Shown piece after piece: positions 42,371-50,385 of a stretch of 64,000 nucleotides of DNA; the first letter of the stretch is position 1, and each line of letters opens with the position of its first letter. The stretch comes from CAWAPS01 sp963783945. Lineage in GTDB: Bacteria > Actinomycetota > Acidimicrobiia > Acidimicrobiales > Palsa-688. The DNA lies in contig CAWAPS010000002.1 in assembly GCA_963783945.1 (NCBI GenBank), positions 558,001-622,000 of the forward strand, written 5' to 3'. The notes below the pieces were generated by a model. The model was not told where the DNA came from, made no database searches, and saw only the letters and a program-made list of their open reading frames with translations. Made by a program: the position numbers and the translations under genes.

Positions 42371-42397
42371 CCGTCGCCCCTCTTGAAGGGGCGACGG
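42371..42397. terminator. Bidirectional hairpin between Rieske and lipoprotein genes
   Basis: CCGTCGCCCCT (42371-42381) and AGGGGCGACGG (42387-42397) are perfect arms around a CTTGA loop, 12 bases after the Rieske stop and 17 before the convergent lipoprotein stop. Location and symmetry indicate a shared terminator. Confidence 0.7.
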
Positions 42398-42414
42398 CCA
42401 AGCTCAGAATGATG

Positions 42415-43695
42415 TCAGGAGGCGGAGACGGTCTTCCCGGTGTCGGTGCCGCAGATGGGGTCACCGCCAGCTACGAGTTGGAAACTGCTACCGACCAGCT
42501 TGGTCACCCATTCGCAGTTGTCGGGGCCGCCGATGATGCTGGTCCGGTTGTTGATGTCCATGGTGTGGGTGCCGAAGAGGCCGGCCGCAGTCCAGTCATG
42601 GATGCCCGAGAGGGCGTTGATCAGTGACGCATGGGTCGGATTCGAACCCGCCCCCTGAAGACCCTGCAGAAGCAGGGCGACCGATAGATAGCCGTTGTAC
42701 ATCGCCTCGCTCGGAACCGCGGTGACGCCGACGTTCTTGAGCGCGGTGACGAACTGCTGCGTGGCCGGGGTGTTCATCTCGACAGGTTCGTAGGCGAGTA
42801 TGAAATAGACATTCTGCGCGGCTTGCAGCGCCCCTGGGCCGGCCTGGAGAGTGTCGACTCCATAGCCGTCGGACAGAACCGCTGCCTTCAATGGGGCGCC
42901 GGACTGGCGCAGCGCGGTGATGAGGGAGAAGGCCGTGTTCGGTTCGGTCGCCGACGTGAACCCATCGACCCCGTCCGACTTCATGGCCAGCGCGACCGGC
43001 TCAACGTCGGTGCCGCCGAAAGGAAAACTGGTGTTGACGTATGGAGCCGTCAGGCCTACTGCCTCTGACGATACGGCTGCCGCCTTGGCGGCCTGAGTTG
43101 ATGACGGAGATACCCCGTAGCCGAGCGCCCCGATCTTGGTCGCCCCCAGCAACTTGAAGATCAGTCCTGCCGTCGTGCTCACCTTGTTGGTATGAATGGC
43201 GCCGTACATGGAAAACATGTTCTTGTCCGTGATCCATTCGCCGGCGTCCGAGGCCACTCCGATAACCGGGATTCCGTGCGCTGACAAGAAAGGAGCGGCT
43301 GCGAAGGTGAATGACGACCCCGCTATGACGGCCAACACGTGGTCCTGGTCAACCAGTTTCTGGGCCGCCGACACCGTGCCTGTCAGGGACGACCCCGTGT
43401 CCGCAACGATGTATTTGACTTTGTAGCCCTGGGTAGCGGCCCAGTTGGCACCCGCCGCCACCCCTGTTTCAAACGTCTTGTTGCTAGATGCCGAGATACC
43501 GGTGTCATCGGTAAGGACACCGACAGTTACGGTCTTGGTACCTCCGGAACTGCCCGTTGACGTCGCCGCCGAACTGCCCGACGGCGTCGTCGATGTGCTG
43601 CTCGCCGACTTCGACGAACTGCCGCACCCGGCGGCGACAGCGAGCGCAGCTGCCGCGGCAGCCATCGTCAGAAACCTCTTCTTCCGGCTGACCAC
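42415..43695 (-). CDS. Branched-chain amino acid-type ABC transporter substrate-binding lipoprotein
   Basis: A 426-residue periplasmic-binding-protein type I (Leu/Ile/Val-binding, Peripla_BP_6) homologue. The signal RKKRFLTMAAAAAALAVAAGCGSS has a lipobox with Cys after AAG, then a Ser/Thr linker and VTVGVLTDDTGISASSNKTFETGVAAGANW. VLAVIAGSSFTFAAAPFLSAHGIPVIGVASD is the usual second strand region. GTG at 43695 follows GGGGAGG. No permease or ATPase genes are adjacent, so the transporter is either orphan or encoded elsewhere. In Acidimicrobiia-like genomes such proteins often sit near catabolic genes and bind aromatic or short-chain acids. Confidence 0.92.
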   Translation of the reverse strand: MVSRKKRFLTMAAAAAALAVAAGCGSSSKSASSTSTTPSGSSAATSTGSSGGTKTVTVGVLTDDTGISASSNKTFETGVAAGANWAATQGYKVKYIVADTGSSLTGTVSAAQKLVDQDHVLAVIAGSSFTFAAAPFLSAHGIPVIGVASDAGEWITDKNMFSMYGAIHTNKVSTTAGLIFKLLGATKIGALGYGVSPSSTQAAKAAAVSSEAVGLTAPYVNTSFPFGGTDVEPVALAMKSDGVDGFTSATEPNTAFSLITALRQSGAPLKAAVLSDGYGVDTLQAGPGALQAAQNVYFILAYEPVEMNTPATQQFVTALKNVGVTAVPSEAMYNGYLSVALLLQGLQGAGSNPTHASLINALSGIHDWTAAGLFGTHTMDINNRTSIIGGPDNCEWVTKLVGSSFQLVAGGDPICGTDTGKTVSAS

Positions 43696-43783
43696 GTGTT
43701 TCAATTTCCTCCCCTTTTGTCCCTGTTGGCGGCCACCGGCCTGAGCCTCCACCACTACCCAGCGGGCAGTCTAGCCGTTGAAC

Positions 43784-43885
43784 TCACTCGATGACTTCCC
43801 AGCCCGGGCTCATGTACTCCTCCGGATCGAACCACTCGATCGGATTGTTCTCATGGCGGGGCGGCGAGCCTCTGGGAGGCGTTCT
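43784..43885 (-). pseudogene. Short C-terminal remnant of an unidentified gene
   Basis: The minus strand reads HENNPIEWFDPEEYMSPGWEVIE and stops at 43784-43786, with a TGA 33 codons upstream and no start codon. The composition is protein-like (W, D, E, Y spacing), so it looks like the tail of a lost gene. I do not recognise the family. It sits in a 550-base gap beside a large inverted repeat. Confidence 0.35.
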
Positions 43886-43982
43886 TCACGCTCGCACGGC
43901 CGACGTCGTGTCCGCGTTCGTCAGGGCCTAGCTAAAAATAGGGAACATACATAGCCGTCAGATAGCGCCCAGTCCGCCCCTT

Positions 43983-44074
43983 AGGGCCCGCCACGAAACA
44001 ACTTGACGCAATTCTCTTGTAAACATGCATGTCGTGGCACAGGACTTGTACCAAGTTGTTTCGTGGCGGGCCCT
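43983..44074. repeat. 23-bp perfect inverted repeat enclosing 46 bases
   Basis: The left arm 43983-44005 begins AGGGCCCGCCACG and the right arm 44052-44074 is its exact reverse complement. The loop contains ACATGCATGT, itself a palindrome. The whole element spans 92 bases and lies in a gap between a decayed gene fragment and the hypothetical gene at 44251. The outer flanks also look alike, with GACGCAATT after the left arm and TTAACGCAG after the right arm. Coding is excluded by length. Confidence 0.8.
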
Positions 44075-44250
44075 TAACGCAGTTTCAGTCGGAAGCGTTT
44101 TTCCAGGAGGCAGACTGGACGAGCGGGCGCGAGACTGCGAACTGGCGCCGTTGGCGCGCAAGCAGCCAGGCACGAGGGACGACGGAAAGGGAGTCACCTA
44201 CGGACCCAGATGGGCTGATCGACCACTTTGGCCTCTGAAAGGGGGAACGG

Positions 44251-44502
44251 ATGGAACACGAGCTGAACCAGTACGTGCGGCAGCTGGAGCGGTTGCACGA
44301 AGCGCTTGAGGTGATCGGAGAGTATGTCGCGATGTACAACGCCGCCGTCAGGAAGGCTTCTGAGGGACGCCACGACTTGGAGGTCATTATCGATGCCAAA
44401 GGCGTCGCCGTGTTTCGTCACGCAGCCGACGTCGCCATGGAGACAGCGAACCTCATCGCACGGGAGCTGGGACCCCTGAGCCGGTCTCCCGAGTTCGAAT
44501 GA
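44251..44502 (+). CDS. Small hypothetical protein
   Basis: An 83-residue helical protein starting MEHELNQYVRQLERLHEALEVIGEYVAMYNAAVRKASEGRHDLEVIIDAKGVAVF. The ATG has a GAAAGGGGG ribosome site. The first half is amphipathic helix suited to dimerisation. No family recognised. It follows the 23-bp inverted repeat, which would lie in its leader or promoter. Confidence 0.6.
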   Translation: MEHELNQYVRQLERLHEALEVIGEYVAMYNAAVRKASEGRHDLEVIIDAKGVAVFRHAADVAMETANLIARELGPLSRSPEFE

Positions 44503-44755
44503 TCGCCGGCCGGATGTCCTGCAACCTGATCCGCAGCCGCCTCACTCTCTGACCCGGCAACGCCACGCCTCGGCCCCTACGCCACCCCTCAGGCGGGGCC
44601 AGATCAAACGAACACGGCCGTTTGGCATTCCCAAAGGCGAGGGAGGCGATCCGTGGGAAGAGGGATGGGGGACCTGTTGTTCGGGCAGGGCATGTCCCAG
44701 CAGCTTGGCAAATGGGCCAGGGACACTAAAGCCTCTGAACAGCACTTTCTTCGGG

Positions 44756-44826
44756 AGCGAGCGACGGGAATCGAACCCGCGTTCTCAGCTTGGGAAGCTG
44801 ATGTTCTGCCGCTGAACTACGCTCGC
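44756..44826 (-). tRNA. tRNA-Gly (anticodon CCC)
   Basis: Read on the minus strand, a 7-bp acceptor stem GCGAGCG/CGCTCGC closes a 71-base cloverleaf. The D arm is GTTCAGCGGCAGAAC, the anticodon arm TCAGC-TTCCCAA-GCTGA with anticodon CCC, and the T arm GCGGG-TTCGATT-CCCGT. The discriminator is U and the CCA end is not encoded, as is usual in Actinobacteria. It would decode GGG glycine codons. It overlaps no protein-coding gene that I accept. Confidence 0.96.
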
Positions 44827-44984
44827 GCAACTTCCCCATGAGCGTAGCGGACCCGGGACAAAGGTTTCGGTGGGATCCACCACCGTCAGCGCTCAGCGCC
44901 CTCGCTCCGCGACGTCGCCCGTGGCTCCGGCGACCCGGCCCGGAGCACACCGGAAAAGAAGTGCACCGAAAGATGCGCGTGGTT

Positions 44985-45180
44985 CCGATTGCCTGTATAG
45001 TTCCACGCTACACACGCTGCGGAAGAACAGACATTGTTGTAACGCCATGGCTCAGCCGGGTCGGGCTATGGTGAGGCACCTGGAGTGGGAACCCGCCACC
45101 TACTCCAGGAGAGCGGTTCCGAGATCCGCCGCTTGGGCCGCTCCGCCAGTGGCGCCCTTCGGGGCGCCACTGGTGTTTGT
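44985..45180 (+). ncRNA. Candidate structured RNA ending in a strong hairpin
   Basis: The 426-base gap between tRNA-Gly and the phosphoribosyltransferase gene holds no convincing gene but has RNA-like features. TATAGT at 44996-45001 could be a -10 box. Downstream are CCTGGAGT/ACTCCAGG (loop of 15) and AGCGG/CCGCT stems, then the UUCG-capped hairpin at 45146-45173. A transcript of about 170 bases would result. I could not match it to SRP RNA, 6S, tmRNA, RNase P or a riboswitch class, and I see no good -35 box. Confidence 0.3.
45146..45180 (+). terminator. UUCG-loop intrinsic terminator
   Basis: CCAGTGGCGCCC (45146-45157) pairs perfectly with GGGCGCCACTGG (45162-45173) around a TTCG tetraloop, followed by TGTTTGT. 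The 12-bp GC-rich stem with a stable tetraloop and U-rich tail is a good intrinsic terminator for a rightward transcript. Confidence 0.68.
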
Positions 45181-45252
45181 ACAGGCAGGTCTCCCGGCCG
45201 AATCCCGTGTTCCGCGCGCAGCGTGGTCAAAGGACGCCGCGGCGTAGCGGAA

Positions 45253-45897
45253 TCACCCGTCACGGCCTGGTTGCCGTTCGAGGAGGTCTACCACTTCCTT
45301 ATCAGCAGTCGGCGAAAAGTCCTCGTACCACTGACCGATGGCCCGAAAGTGAGCGGGGGTATAGGGGCAGACCACCTCGTCGGCGACCTCGGTCAGCTCG
45401 GTCTCCACCCCCGCGGGCCCGACGGGCGCAGCCAGGATCACCTTGGCCGCCCCTTGGGCCCGGGCCACCTGGCACGCCACCCGGGCGGTTGCGCCGGTGG
45501 CGATGCCGTCGTCGACGATGATGACAGTGCGATGGCGGAGCGGCACCGGGCCCCGATCGGCGCGAAACCGGGCCGCCTGCCGGGCCAGCTCTCCGGCCTC
45601 CCGGTCTTCGACTCCGGCCAGCCCCTCGGCATCTACCGCAGCCAGGCGCACGGTGACGTCGTTGATGACCCTCTCCCCGCCCTCGGCGATGGCGCCCATG
45701 GCCAGCTCGGGCTGGAACGGGACGCCGAGCTTTCGCACCACGATGACGTCGAGCGGAGCGTCGAGCGCTTTGGCCACCTCCGACGCCACGACCACTCCGC
45801 CTCGAGGCAACCCCAGCACCACCACTTGAGCCCCGGCGTATCGGGTCAAACGGGCGGCAAGGAACCGCCCTGCCTGGTACCGGTCCGTGAAGGTCAT
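45253..45897 (-). CDS. Phosphoribosyltransferase family protein
   Basis: A 214-residue type I phosphoribosyltransferase. VIIVDDGIATGATARVA is the PRPP-binding loop, and RYAGAQVVVLGLPRGGVVVASEVAKALDAPLDVIVVRKLGVPFQPELAMGAIAEGG is the flexible-loop half typical of the actinobacterial erythromycin-esterase/phosphoribosyltransferase group, whose substrate is unknown. The ATG at 45897 starts FTDRYQAGRFLAARL; the frame is open further upstream but without protein-like sequence. Stand-alone. Confidence 0.9.
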   Translation of the reverse strand: MTFTDRYQAGRFLAARLTRYAGAQVVVLGLPRGGVVVASEVAKALDAPLDVIVVRKLGVPFQPELAMGAIAEGGERVINDVTVRLAAVDAEGLAGVEDREAGELARQAARFRADRGPVPLRHRTVIIVDDGIATGATARVACQVARAQGAAKVILAAPVGPAGVETELTEVADEVVCPYTPAHFRAIGQWYEDFSPTADKEVVDLLERQPGRDG

Positions 45898-46374
45898 CCG
45901 CAACCCCCTTGCCGACGCCTCCAGTCTCGTCCTCCGCACGGCCAATGGGAAGAGGGTTTGAGCGAACGCCGGTGGCGTGGTCACCTCGGCCGAGCGGCGG
46001 TGACGTCCTGCCGGTGCGGTAGAAAGCCCCGTGAAAGTGAACAAGTGGCTGGTCTGTTCTGGAAATCCGCTTCGACCCGACGGCCCCGGGCGGGTGACAA
46101 CTTCCGAGCGGTGGTCCGCGACTCCCGTGAACTAATCTGCTAGCTCTGCGTTCTGGTGCTCGTAAGAGTCGCGTCGTTATGCATCGGTGGCCGGGCCGAA
46201 GTTCGGACCGCCGGCGAAACCTGGGGGGTAGATGTGGCACCAGATAGCATCACGAACCCGAGCCGGCTCCGTCTCTCGCACCAGGCCGATGCCCTTCCGC
46301 CCCGCGAGGAGCCCGGTCGCCTGCCGGCCGAAAGCGGGCTCGGGCCGTCCGGTGCGACCATCGGGGGTCAGAGA
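45898..46374. other. Divergent intergenic region, 477 bases, nothing recognised
   Basis: Space between the divergent phosphoribosyltransferase and transglycosylase genes. A hairpin with CCGAA-G-TTCGG lies at about 46195-46206, but no riboswitch class, operator repeat or small gene could be recognised. The region should contain both promoters. Confidence 0.5.
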
Positions 46375-47133
46375 ATGGCCGGTTCATACCGGCAACCTCG
46401 TCGCCGTCGCCGGGCCGGCCGGGGCCGGCGCATCCTGCTCGCCGTGCTCGCCGGTGTGATCGCGGTCGTCCTGCTGCTAGTGGTCGCCCTGCTCCTGCTG
46501 GTCCAAACCGCCCCCTCGGTGTCCGACGCCCCCAAGCGGGTTGCAGCCATCCTGGCCGCCCACGACGCCCGTAGCGACAACGGTGCCATTCCCGCCCGGG
46601 TGGCAGCCGCCCTCCTGGCCACGGAGGACAGCCGTTACTACCACGACCCGGCCCTCGACCCCCTCGGGGTGACCCGGGCTGCGGTAGGTATCGCGACCAG
46701 CAACGGCAACGATGCGGGAGCGACCATCGAGCAGCAGCTGGCGAAGCTGCTATATGTGCCGGGCACCAGCTTTGGTTCGGAGCTGAAGCAGGTAGGGGTG
46801 GCCTTTCGGCTGGACGAGCGCTTCAGCAAGAAATCCATTCTCGCCATGTACCTGGACGCCGCGTACTTCGGCGACGGAGCCTACGGGGTCACAGAAGCCT
46901 CCTACCACTATTTCGGCCTCCCGCCAGGGCAGCTGTCATGGGCCCAGGCCACGCTCCTCGCCGGACTCGTCCAGGCGCCCACTGCCTACGACCCTCACGG
47001 GCATCTGAGCCGAGCGCGCGTTCGCCAGTCGCATGTGCTGGCCCGTCTGGTCGCGACTCATGCCCTGACGGCGGCGCAGGCGGCCCAGGTATACGCGGAT
47101 CCCCTGGATCCCGCCGTTGCCTTCTACGGTTGA
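46375..47133 (+). CDS. Monofunctional GT51 peptidoglycan glycosyltransferase-like protein
   Basis: A 252-residue membrane protein: a basic tail, a membrane helix (about 20-43), then a transglycosylase domain. Motif I is ATEDSRYYHDPALDPLGVTRA with catalytic Glu84; motif II is GATIEQQLAKLLY; motif III is KQVGVAFRLDERFSKKSILAMYLDAAYFG; motif IV is YGVTEASYHYFG. There is no transpeptidase domain. At the place where I would align the second conserved Glu (KxxE of motif III) this protein has Gln, so activity may be altered. Family assignment is firm; the ATG at 46375 is the first that suits the tail. Confidence 0.88.
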   Translation: MAGSYRQPRRRRRAGRGRRILLAVLAGVIAVVLLLVVALLLLVQTAPSVSDAPKRVAAILAAHDARSDNGAIPARVAAALLATEDSRYYHDPALDPLGVTRAAVGIATSNGNDAGATIEQQLAKLLYVPGTSFGSELKQVGVAFRLDERFSKKSILAMYLDAAYFGDGAYGVTEASYHYFGLPPGQLSWAQATLLAGLVQAPTAYDPHGHLSRARVRQSHVLARLVATHALTAAQAAQVYADPLDPAVAFYG

Positions 47134-47254
47134 CTGTCGGAATATCGACTGCTCAACCGCCGACGAGAGAGGCGTCGATGGCCTCGCACCAACCTCGGGG
47201 CGGCGGAAGACCATGCGGCCTGGCCCGGGAGAAGACACCCTTTCTGGCCCGTGG

Positions 47255-48556
47255 TCAGATCATCAGCAAACCGCCCTGGCGCGGGCCGTCCTTTATGGCA
47301 ATGAGGTTGGCACAGACGTAGGAGATGGCGTGTTCCCTGTGCCAGTCGTCTGGGAAATAGGTGACCAGCCGGCTCACCTGAAAACGGCAGGCGATCTGGG
47401 GAACGAAGCGGGAATAGTCATGATTGGTGAAGTACCAGAAGCTGTTCTCGTTGTAGAACGCCACGTGGGTGGGATCCTGGAACGCGCCCCGTCCGTCGGT
47501 GCTCGGAGTTAGCGAGAGCACCATTCCCCCGTGGGCCAACAGTCGGTACAGCTCGTTGAAGAGGGCGACCTTGTCCTGAATATGCTCGAGAAAGTCGACG
47601 GCCCGGATCACACCCACACTCGAATCAGGCAGATCAATCCCTCTCGTCACATCCGCCACGATGTCGACTCCACCCTCCGCGTACTGGTCGACACCCAGGT
47701 AGCCGGACGCCTTGTTGTGCGCCGCTCCCAGGTCGAGCGCCTTGAGGCCCCGCCGGCGGGTCCAGGCCAGGGCACATGTCTGGACGTAACGGTCGTACAG
47801 TTCCACCGTCTCGCGCTGGATGCGGGCATTTAGTTCGGCGACCCGCTGGGTGCTCCTGTGATGGACCCGCTGCAGGTAAAGACACTCCTTGATGTGATGG
47901 AACTCCCCTAACTGGTAGATCCGGCACATCAAGTCCTGGTCATCGAGCACGTCGCGGCCGGCGTCGTAGCCCCCCGCCATCTGGTACATCGAGCGCCTGA
48001 AGGCCCTAACGTGGTTCGGGGCATACCAGATGTAACTAACGTTGTGAGGGGACGAATCCAAGGAATCGACCTGGAGGACGCGGCGCCCGTCCACTGCAAC
48101 CTCGTGGTAGTTCCAACCGTGAGCCTCGTCCCACCGACTGTCGTCGCGCGAGCCGTCCTCGGCTATCTGAGCGGCATCGCTGTACACGAAGGCGGCTTCC
48201 GGATGGCTCTCGAACGCGGCCACAATGAGCTCCAGGGCGTCGGATCTCAGTTCGTCGTCATGGTCGAGCTCCACCAGGATCTCGCCCCGAGCCTCGATGC
48301 AGGCGAATCGCTTGCTGGCCCCCACGCCGACGAGCTCGTCGTTGATGATGACCCTCACCCGCGGGTCTTCTTTGACCGGCCGCCACCTGGCGCCCTGATT
48401 GAGGATGACGATCCACTCCCAGTCGTCAAAGGTCTGGGCGAGCAGTGAGGCTAGGCAGTCGTCGAGGAAGCGGGACTGGTGGCTCGGGCTGAACACACTG
48501 ACCTTCGGGTGGGACGGAGTCACCTTCTCAGTCTCCACGGCGGCGGCCGCGCTCAC
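47255..48556 (-). CDS. Glycosyltransferase family 2 - SAM methyltransferase fusion
   Basis: A 433-residue two-domain protein. The N-terminal half is GT-A type: VSVFSPSHQSRFLDDCLASLLAQTFDDWEWIVILNQG, then a LDHDDEL acidic motif for the nucleotide-sugar metal and RRSMYQMAGGYD. The C-terminal half (from about 270) is a class I methyltransferase: KALDLGAAHNKASGYLGVDQY, ADVTRGIDLPDSSVGVIRAVDFLEHI and YRLLAHGGMVLSLTPSTDGRGAF. Such proteins make methylated glycans or peptidoglycan-linked sugars. It is divergent from the 2-oxoglutarate dioxygenase-like gene. Confidence 0.9.
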   Translation of the reverse strand: MSAAAAVETEKVTPSHPKVSVFSPSHQSRFLDDCLASLLAQTFDDWEWIVILNQGARWRPVKEDPRVRVIINDELVGVGASKRFACIEARGEILVELDHDDELRSDALELIVAAFESHPEAAFVYSDAAQIAEDGSRDDSRWDEAHGWNYHEVAVDGRRVLQVDSLDSSPHNVSYIWYAPNHVRAFRRSMYQMAGGYDAGRDVLDDQDLMCRIYQLGEFHHIKECLYLQRVHHRSTQRVAELNARIQRETVELYDRYVQTCALAWTRRRGLKALDLGAAHNKASGYLGVDQYAEGGVDIVADVTRGIDLPDSSVGVIRAVDFLEHIQDKVALFNELYRLLAHGGMVLSLTPSTDGRGAFQDPTHVAFYNENSFWYFTNHDYSRFVPQIACRFQVSRLVTYFPDDWHREHAISYVCANLIAIKDGPRQGGLLMI

Positions 48557-48665
48557 GATCTCCGGTTACGGTCACTCCCGCCATGTTGGTCATGGTAAAG
48601 AGTAAGAAGTCCGGTGAGCCGGATGCCAGCGAGTGGGAACCGTAACCAAGTAAGCAAGAGCGCGC

Positions 48666-49463
48666 ATGACGTTTTTTGTCGGCCAAGCCGTGCGATTCGC
48701 CGGCGTAGATAGTGTGGTCCGGGAGATCGGCGAGCGCGACGGTCGCGTCGCTTACCTCGTCGAAAACGGCCCTGAGCGCCTTCCCATGTGGATTCCCGGC
48801 GACATCCTGTCGGCCCATCAGGGTCCCGGTCGCATGCCGACGATCTTCAACCGAAGAACGCCTCATGTGATCGCGGTCGACGACTTCTTCCGGGATCCCG
48901 ACCAGGTGCGGGCCCTCGCCCTCGCTCAGCTGTACGTTTCCGATCTGCGCTACTACAAGGGGCTGAGGTCGGAGCAGCGCTTCTTGTGGCCGCACCTCCG
49001 GGAGGAATTCGGCCGGCTGCTCGGGACGCCAGTAGTCGAATGGCTCGGCCACACCGCCAACGGGGTGTTTCAGCTGACCGATCATCGCGACCCCCTCGTG
49101 TGGCACCACGATCGGCAGGGTTATGCCGCCGCGGTGTATCTCACCCCGGACGCCCCCACGGGCGCGGGGACGAGCTTCTGGCGGGACCGGAAATATGGAT
49201 GCCGCCGGGGTCCGACCCATCCGTTCGAACAACGCCGTCTGGGTAGCGAGGAGATGATTCGGGCGGCTTCGTCGGTGGTGTATGACCCTCATAACTTCGA
49301 GTGCGCCGACAACTGGGAGCTGGTGGAGTCTGTCGCCGGACTCTTCAACCGCCTGGTCATCTGGGACGCCAAGCTGATCCACTCGGCCACGTCCTACGAG
49401 GACTTCACCGAAGACTCACGCCTGTCCACCCGTCTTGTGCAACTGTTCTTCTTCGACGTTTGA
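48666..49463 (+). CDS. DUF6445-like 2-oxoglutarate/Fe(II) dioxygenase-type protein
   Basis: A 265-residue soluble protein. The C-terminal part has His147-x-Asp149 (VWHHDRQGY) followed by AAVYLTPDAPTGAGTSFWRD and a distal His239 in FNRLVIWDAKLIHSAT, the double-stranded beta-helix iron triad of 2OG oxygenases. The N-terminal VIAVDDFFRDPDQVRALAL is also typical. I place it with DUF6445-like proteins; the substrate is unknown, perhaps a peptide or glycan. Divergent from the glycosyltransferase-methyltransferase gene. Confidence 0.82.
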   Translation: MTFFVGQAVRFAGVDSVVREIGERDGRVAYLVENGPERLPMWIPGDILSAHQGPGRMPTIFNRRTPHVIAVDDFFRDPDQVRALALAQLYVSDLRYYKGLRSEQRFLWPHLREEFGRLLGTPVVEWLGHTANGVFQLTDHRDPLVWHHDRQGYAAAVYLTPDAPTGAGTSFWRDRKYGCRRGPTHPFEQRRLGSEEMIRAASSVVYDPHNFECADNWELVESVAGLFNRLVIWDAKLIHSATSYEDFTEDSRLSTRLVQLFFFDV

Positions 49464-49492
49464 CTGGCTCGAGCAGACAGGAGGCCATCGGG

Positions 49493-50035
49493 GTGGCTAC
49501 AGCCGGACCGTACAGTGAGCTCTGGGGCCCGGCTCGGTTCGGCGAGCCGTGCCGCGAGTGTGGGCTGAGCTGGGCGTTCTCCATCGATGAGGCCAGGGCG
49601 ATCGTGATGGGCGCGCCGGGCTCGTACGCCGCGGTCATCGGGACGGCTGAGGGCACCCTGGGCCGCCCCGATCTCGGTTGGAACATCGGGGCATACGTCT
49701 GCCATGTGGCTGACAACCTGCATATCTGGTCGCAATGGTTGGCAGGAGCAGCCCACCACGGAGAGCAGGCCGTGCCTGGATACGACGAGGTGGTCCTCGG
49801 GGAGGCCCGCCTGTACAACCGGGTCCCGGTCGGAGGAGCGCTCTGGCTCCTGCGCCGGGCCGCCATCTCATGGGATGACGCGGTGTCGGAGGCGCTGAGG
49901 CGCCGAGTGGTGCTCCAGCATGCCACCCGGGGACCGATCTCGGTAGAGGATGTGGTGCGGAGCAACGCCCATGATGCATTCCACCACGGTTGGGATATCG
50001 GACGGATAGTTGGGCACCACGGCCCGCAGGGCTGA
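49493..50035 (+). CDS. DinB-like four-helix protein
   Basis: A 180-residue protein with the DinB/MDMPI helical pattern; NIGAYVCHVADNLHIWSQWLAG holds one His and SNAHDAFHHGWDIGRIVGHH the His-x3-His pair of the metal site. The GTG start at 49493 follows AGGAGG. Family members are metal-dependent hydrolases or thiol transferases (bacillithiol/mycothiol-linked). It begins 30 bases after the dioxygenase gene in the same direction, so the two may be cotranscribed. Confidence 0.8.
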   Translation: MATAGPYSELWGPARFGEPCRECGLSWAFSIDEARAIVMGAPGSYAAVIGTAEGTLGRPDLGWNIGAYVCHVADNLHIWSQWLAGAAHHGEQAVPGYDEVVLGEARLYNRVPVGGALWLLRRAAISWDDAVSEALRRRVVLQHATRGPISVEDVVRSNAHDAFHHGWDIGRIVGHHGPQG

Positions 50036-50385
50036 CATGGAGCGGTGACAATCCCGCTCGGCTCACTATCGCGAGCGCCTTTAACCGGCCGAATTATCCA
50101 TGATTCGCCTGGCCGGCCATACCTCGACCATCGTCGCCGGTACCGGAATATTTGCCGACTCAGGGCTCGCCCTACGGTCCACGGGCCTTCTCCAGGGGGC
50201 CGGTGGACCTGTCCCCCCGTGCCACCACTCGCCGCATTCGGGTGGCGATATGGTTTCACTCGTCATGCGCCGCGAGTTGGAGGTGCCGATGAGCGAAGCG
50301 ATCGTGGAGAGCCGTTCCGGGGCTCGAGACGCGATTTCGAGCTGAGAGTGGGCCCGACCGTCCTGCACCTCCGTATAGCGTCGTC
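50036..50385. other. Intergenic gap of 350 bases, no gene supported
   Basis: Several short frames exist but none shows a ribosome site with protein-like sequence. CCGGC-CGAAT (50088 on) can pair with ATTCG and GCCGG near 50104-50117, a bulged hairpin after the DinB-like gene. Nothing else stands out. Confidence 0.5.

Noticed and set aside
42615..42665. tRNA-like T-arm GGATTCGAACCC
   Set aside because: It lies in the middle of the substrate-binding lipoprotein gene and no acceptor or anticodon stem can be formed around it.
43983..44074. Insertion sequence or integron attC site
   Set aside because: No transposase or integrase is near, the arms are perfect (unlike attC) and core R-box/L-box motifs are absent; kept only as an unexplained inverted repeat.
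44653..44841. A 62-codon frame ending RERATGIEPAFSAWEADVLPLNYARATSP
   Set aside because: It is the reverse-strand translation of the tRNA-Gly gene, a well-known source of false small proteins.
45146..45180. GCCACTGG box as part of a cobalamin riboswitch
   Set aside because: The rest of the riboswitch core is missing and the box is one arm of a perfect terminator hairpin; the downstream gene is on the other strand.
45302..46240. 312-codon frame opposite/alongside the phosphoribosyltransferase gene
   Set aside because: Arg/Gly-rich sequence in another frame of the same strand as a well-supported gene; shadow.
46156..46374. N-terminal extension of the transglycosylase by 73 codons
   Set aside because: The sequence is not protein-like, and a basic tail plus membrane helix begins properly at the ATG at 46375.
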